Below, piece after piece: positions 62,822-64,000 of a stretch of DNA of 64,000 nt. Under the pieces are notes generated by a model. The model did no database searches. It saw nothing but the letters and a program-made list of their open reading frames with translations, and had not been told where the DNA came from. Source of the DNA: UBA2330 sp049293015 (GTDB lineage: Bacteria; Bacteroidota; Ignavibacteria; Tepidaquicellales; Tepidaquicellaceae); contig JBATSB010000210.1 in the NCBI GenBank assembly GCA_049293015.1, positions 1 to 64,000 of the forward strand, written 5' to 3'. Both the position numbers and the translations under genes were made by a program. Position 1 is the stretch's first letter. The number at the start of each line of letters is the position of its first letter.

Positions 62822-63289
62822 TTACCACTTAAAATGTGCAAAAGCTTTATTTGCTTCAGCCATTTTATGAACATCTTCTTTCTTTTTCACTGAATTACCT
62901 TCACCCACCGCTGCTGCCATTAATTCATTGGCTAATTTCAATGCCATGGATTTTTCATTTCTTGATTCAGTATAATTAAGAATCCATTTTATCGCAAGAG
63001 CAATTCTTCTGTCAGGTCTTACTTCTGATGGTACCTGATAATTTGCGCCTCCAACTCTTCTTGACCTTACTTCTATAGCAGGCTGAACGTTGTTAACAGC
63101 TTTTCTGAAAACTTCTATTGGTTCATCTTTTGTTTTTTCAGCAATAATATCCAATGCTTTATACATTATTCTCTGTGCTGTCTGCTTTTTACCGTCTTCC
63201 ATAATACAATTTATGAATCTTCCGATAAGGACATCATTATATCTGGTATCAGGTCTTCTGATCCTCTTTTCAGCTCTTTTTCTTCTCAT
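62822..63289 (-). CDS. rpsG: 30S ribosomal protein S7
   Basis: A 155-residue S7: basic N terminus RRKRAEKRIRRPD, then DVLIGRFINCIMEDGKK, VRSRRVGGANYQVP, a long helical domain and a C-terminal AHFKW. It nucleates assembly of the 30S head and binds 16S rRNA. It lies between rpsL and fusA, the normal str order. Confidence 0.98.
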   Translation of the reverse strand: MRRKRAEKRIRRPDTRYNDVLIGRFINCIMEDGKKQTAQRIMYKALDIIAEKTKDEPIEVFRKAVNNVQPAIEVRSRRVGGANYQVPSEVRPDRRIALAIKWILNYTESRNEKSMALKLANELMAAAVGEGNSVKKKEDVHKMAEANKAFAHFKW

Positions 63290-63336
63290 TTATATATGAA
63301 ATAAAAATTTAAATTCTTTTAATAATTAAATAATTT

Positions 63337-63720
63337 TTAAGCAGAAGCTGTTTTCACTCTTTTAGCTCCGTACTTGGACCGTGATTTTTTACGGTTAGCA
63401 ACACCGGCAGTATCCAATGCTCCACGTATGATATGATATCTTACGCCCGGAAGATCTTTTACTCTTCCGCCTCTGATCAGTACGATCGAGTGCTCCTGTA
63501 AATTGTGTCCTTCTCCCGGTATATATGCTGTTACTTCTATACCGTTTGTCAATCTTACTCTCGCTACTTTTCTGAGAGCAGAATTTGGTTTCTTTGGCGT
63601 AGAAGTATATACTCTTGTACAAACACCTCTTTTCTGTGGACATGAGTCCATAGCCGGTGCTTTACTTTTAGAAATTATCTTCTTTCTGCCTTTGCGTATT
63701 AGCTGATTTATTGTGGGCAA
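63337..63720 (-). CDS. rpsL: 30S ribosomal protein S12
   Basis: A 127-residue S12 with TPKKPNSALRK and PGEGHNLQEHS plus GRVKDLPGVRYH, the two loops at the decoding centre; lysines at both positions where changes give streptomycin resistance are the usual ones, so the protein looks wild type. It is the first gene of the str operon. The sequence upstream holds a candidate promoter. Confidence 0.98.
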   Translation of the reverse strand: MPTINQLIRKGRKKIISKSKAPAMDSCPQKRGVCTRVYTSTPKKPNSALRKVARVRLTNGIEVTAYIPGEGHNLQEHSIVLIRGGRVKDLPGVRYHIIRGALDTAGVANRKKSRSKYGAKRVKTASA

Positions 63721-64000
63721 TGTTATTATTACTTATTTTGGAAACCTATAAAATACACATTTTATTGTTTTGAGTCAATTTATTTTACCGTGCATAAACT
63801 AACTTTTTTCGGGATGCAAAAAATGACTTATAAGAAAACTAACCGAAAAGTTTTGAATGAAATTCACAACAAACATTCAAGTTCCTATGAATTTAATAAT
63901 CAAGGAAAAATCTGAGATATCCATAACTTAGATCATTACTTTTTCCGGTGGATAAATATTTGTCATTATTATAAGTATAATTCAATTCGAAATTAAAATC
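63721..64000. other. Upstream region of the str operon
   Basis: 280 noncoding bases at the right end of the window. The candidate promoter is listed separately; the rest is AT-rich, with no ORF or repeat noticed. Confidence 0.6.
63750..63778 (-). promoter_or_regulatory. Candidate str operon promoter
   Basis: Read on the minus strand: TTGACT (63778-63773), a 17-base spacer, then TATTTT (63755-63750), about 30 bases before the rpsL start codon. The -35 box is close to the general sigma-70 consensus, while the -10 box is less so. It is a positional and pattern-based call. Confidence 0.45.

Overview
The window is AT-rich bacterial chromosome, most likely from the Bacteroidetes/Chlorobi (FCB) assemblage and perhaps Ignavibacteria or Kapabacteria. 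The sequence-based reasons are two huge gingipain/PorU-type C25 peptidases with C-terminal sorting domains of the type IX secretion kind, a short (285-residue) primary sigma factor of the Bacteroidetes type, lipoprotein-rich operons, a LamG protein ending in a dockerin-like calcium module, and mostly absent Shine-Dalgarno sequences. The phylum call is inference; no 16S rRNA gene is present.

Layout. 1-9300: a plus-strand glycosyltransferase cluster, led by a 1953-residue protein with five GT-A (GT2) modules, followed by three single-module GT2 genes; a heptamer tandem repeat lies just upstream. 9300-19200: two tandem paralogous secreted C25 peptidases. 19200-28000: glutathione peroxidase, dicarboxylate symporter, P-type ATPase, then about 0.9 kb of noncoding repeats (27-bp palindromic units, 21-23 bp degenerate units, a hairpin and a MITE-like element), a dimethylformamidase-beta-like membrane-anchored protein and a GH5-like hydrolase. 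28000-32600: housekeeping genes (pyrG, kdsB, gatC, a PlsC-type acyltransferase), a GNAT protein, an orphan HicB and a broken hydrolase. 32600-35300: a DUF1254/DUF1214 lipoprotein and another lipoprotein. 35600-40800: one minus-strand operon running from an ECF sigma factor and anti-sigma-like protein through a CpxP-like protein and an EF-hand lipoprotein to a MacA-like adaptor and an ABC ATPase/permease pair. 41400-42050: a HigBA toxin-antitoxin pair. 42370-46790: a metal-uptake operon with a DtxR/MntR regulator, binding lipoprotein, outer-membrane beta-barrel, ATPase and a permease carrying its own DtxR-like tail. 47000-55600: LamG/dockerin-like protein, metallophosphoesterase, dihaem cytochrome c, RdgB, an Asp-box protein, tRNA-Arg(ACG) and an esterase. 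55600-63720: primary sigma factor, a frameshifted PIN gene and the str/S10 translation cluster (rpsL-rpsG-fusA-tRNA-Ile-tuf-rpsJ-rplC-rplD-rplW), which stops unusually after rplW.

How it fits together. The left third looks like surface polysaccharide and surface protein biogenesis. The middle holds envelope stress, efflux and metal homeostasis. The right end is core translation. The most interesting items are the YtgCR-like permease-regulator fusion next to a separate MntR-type regulator with a palindromic operator candidate, the degenerate tandem GT modules, a two-copy intergenic hairpin family with compensatory changes, paired arrays of 27-bp palindromic repeats, a tRNA-Ile with anticodon UAU inside the str operon, and the truncated S10 operon.
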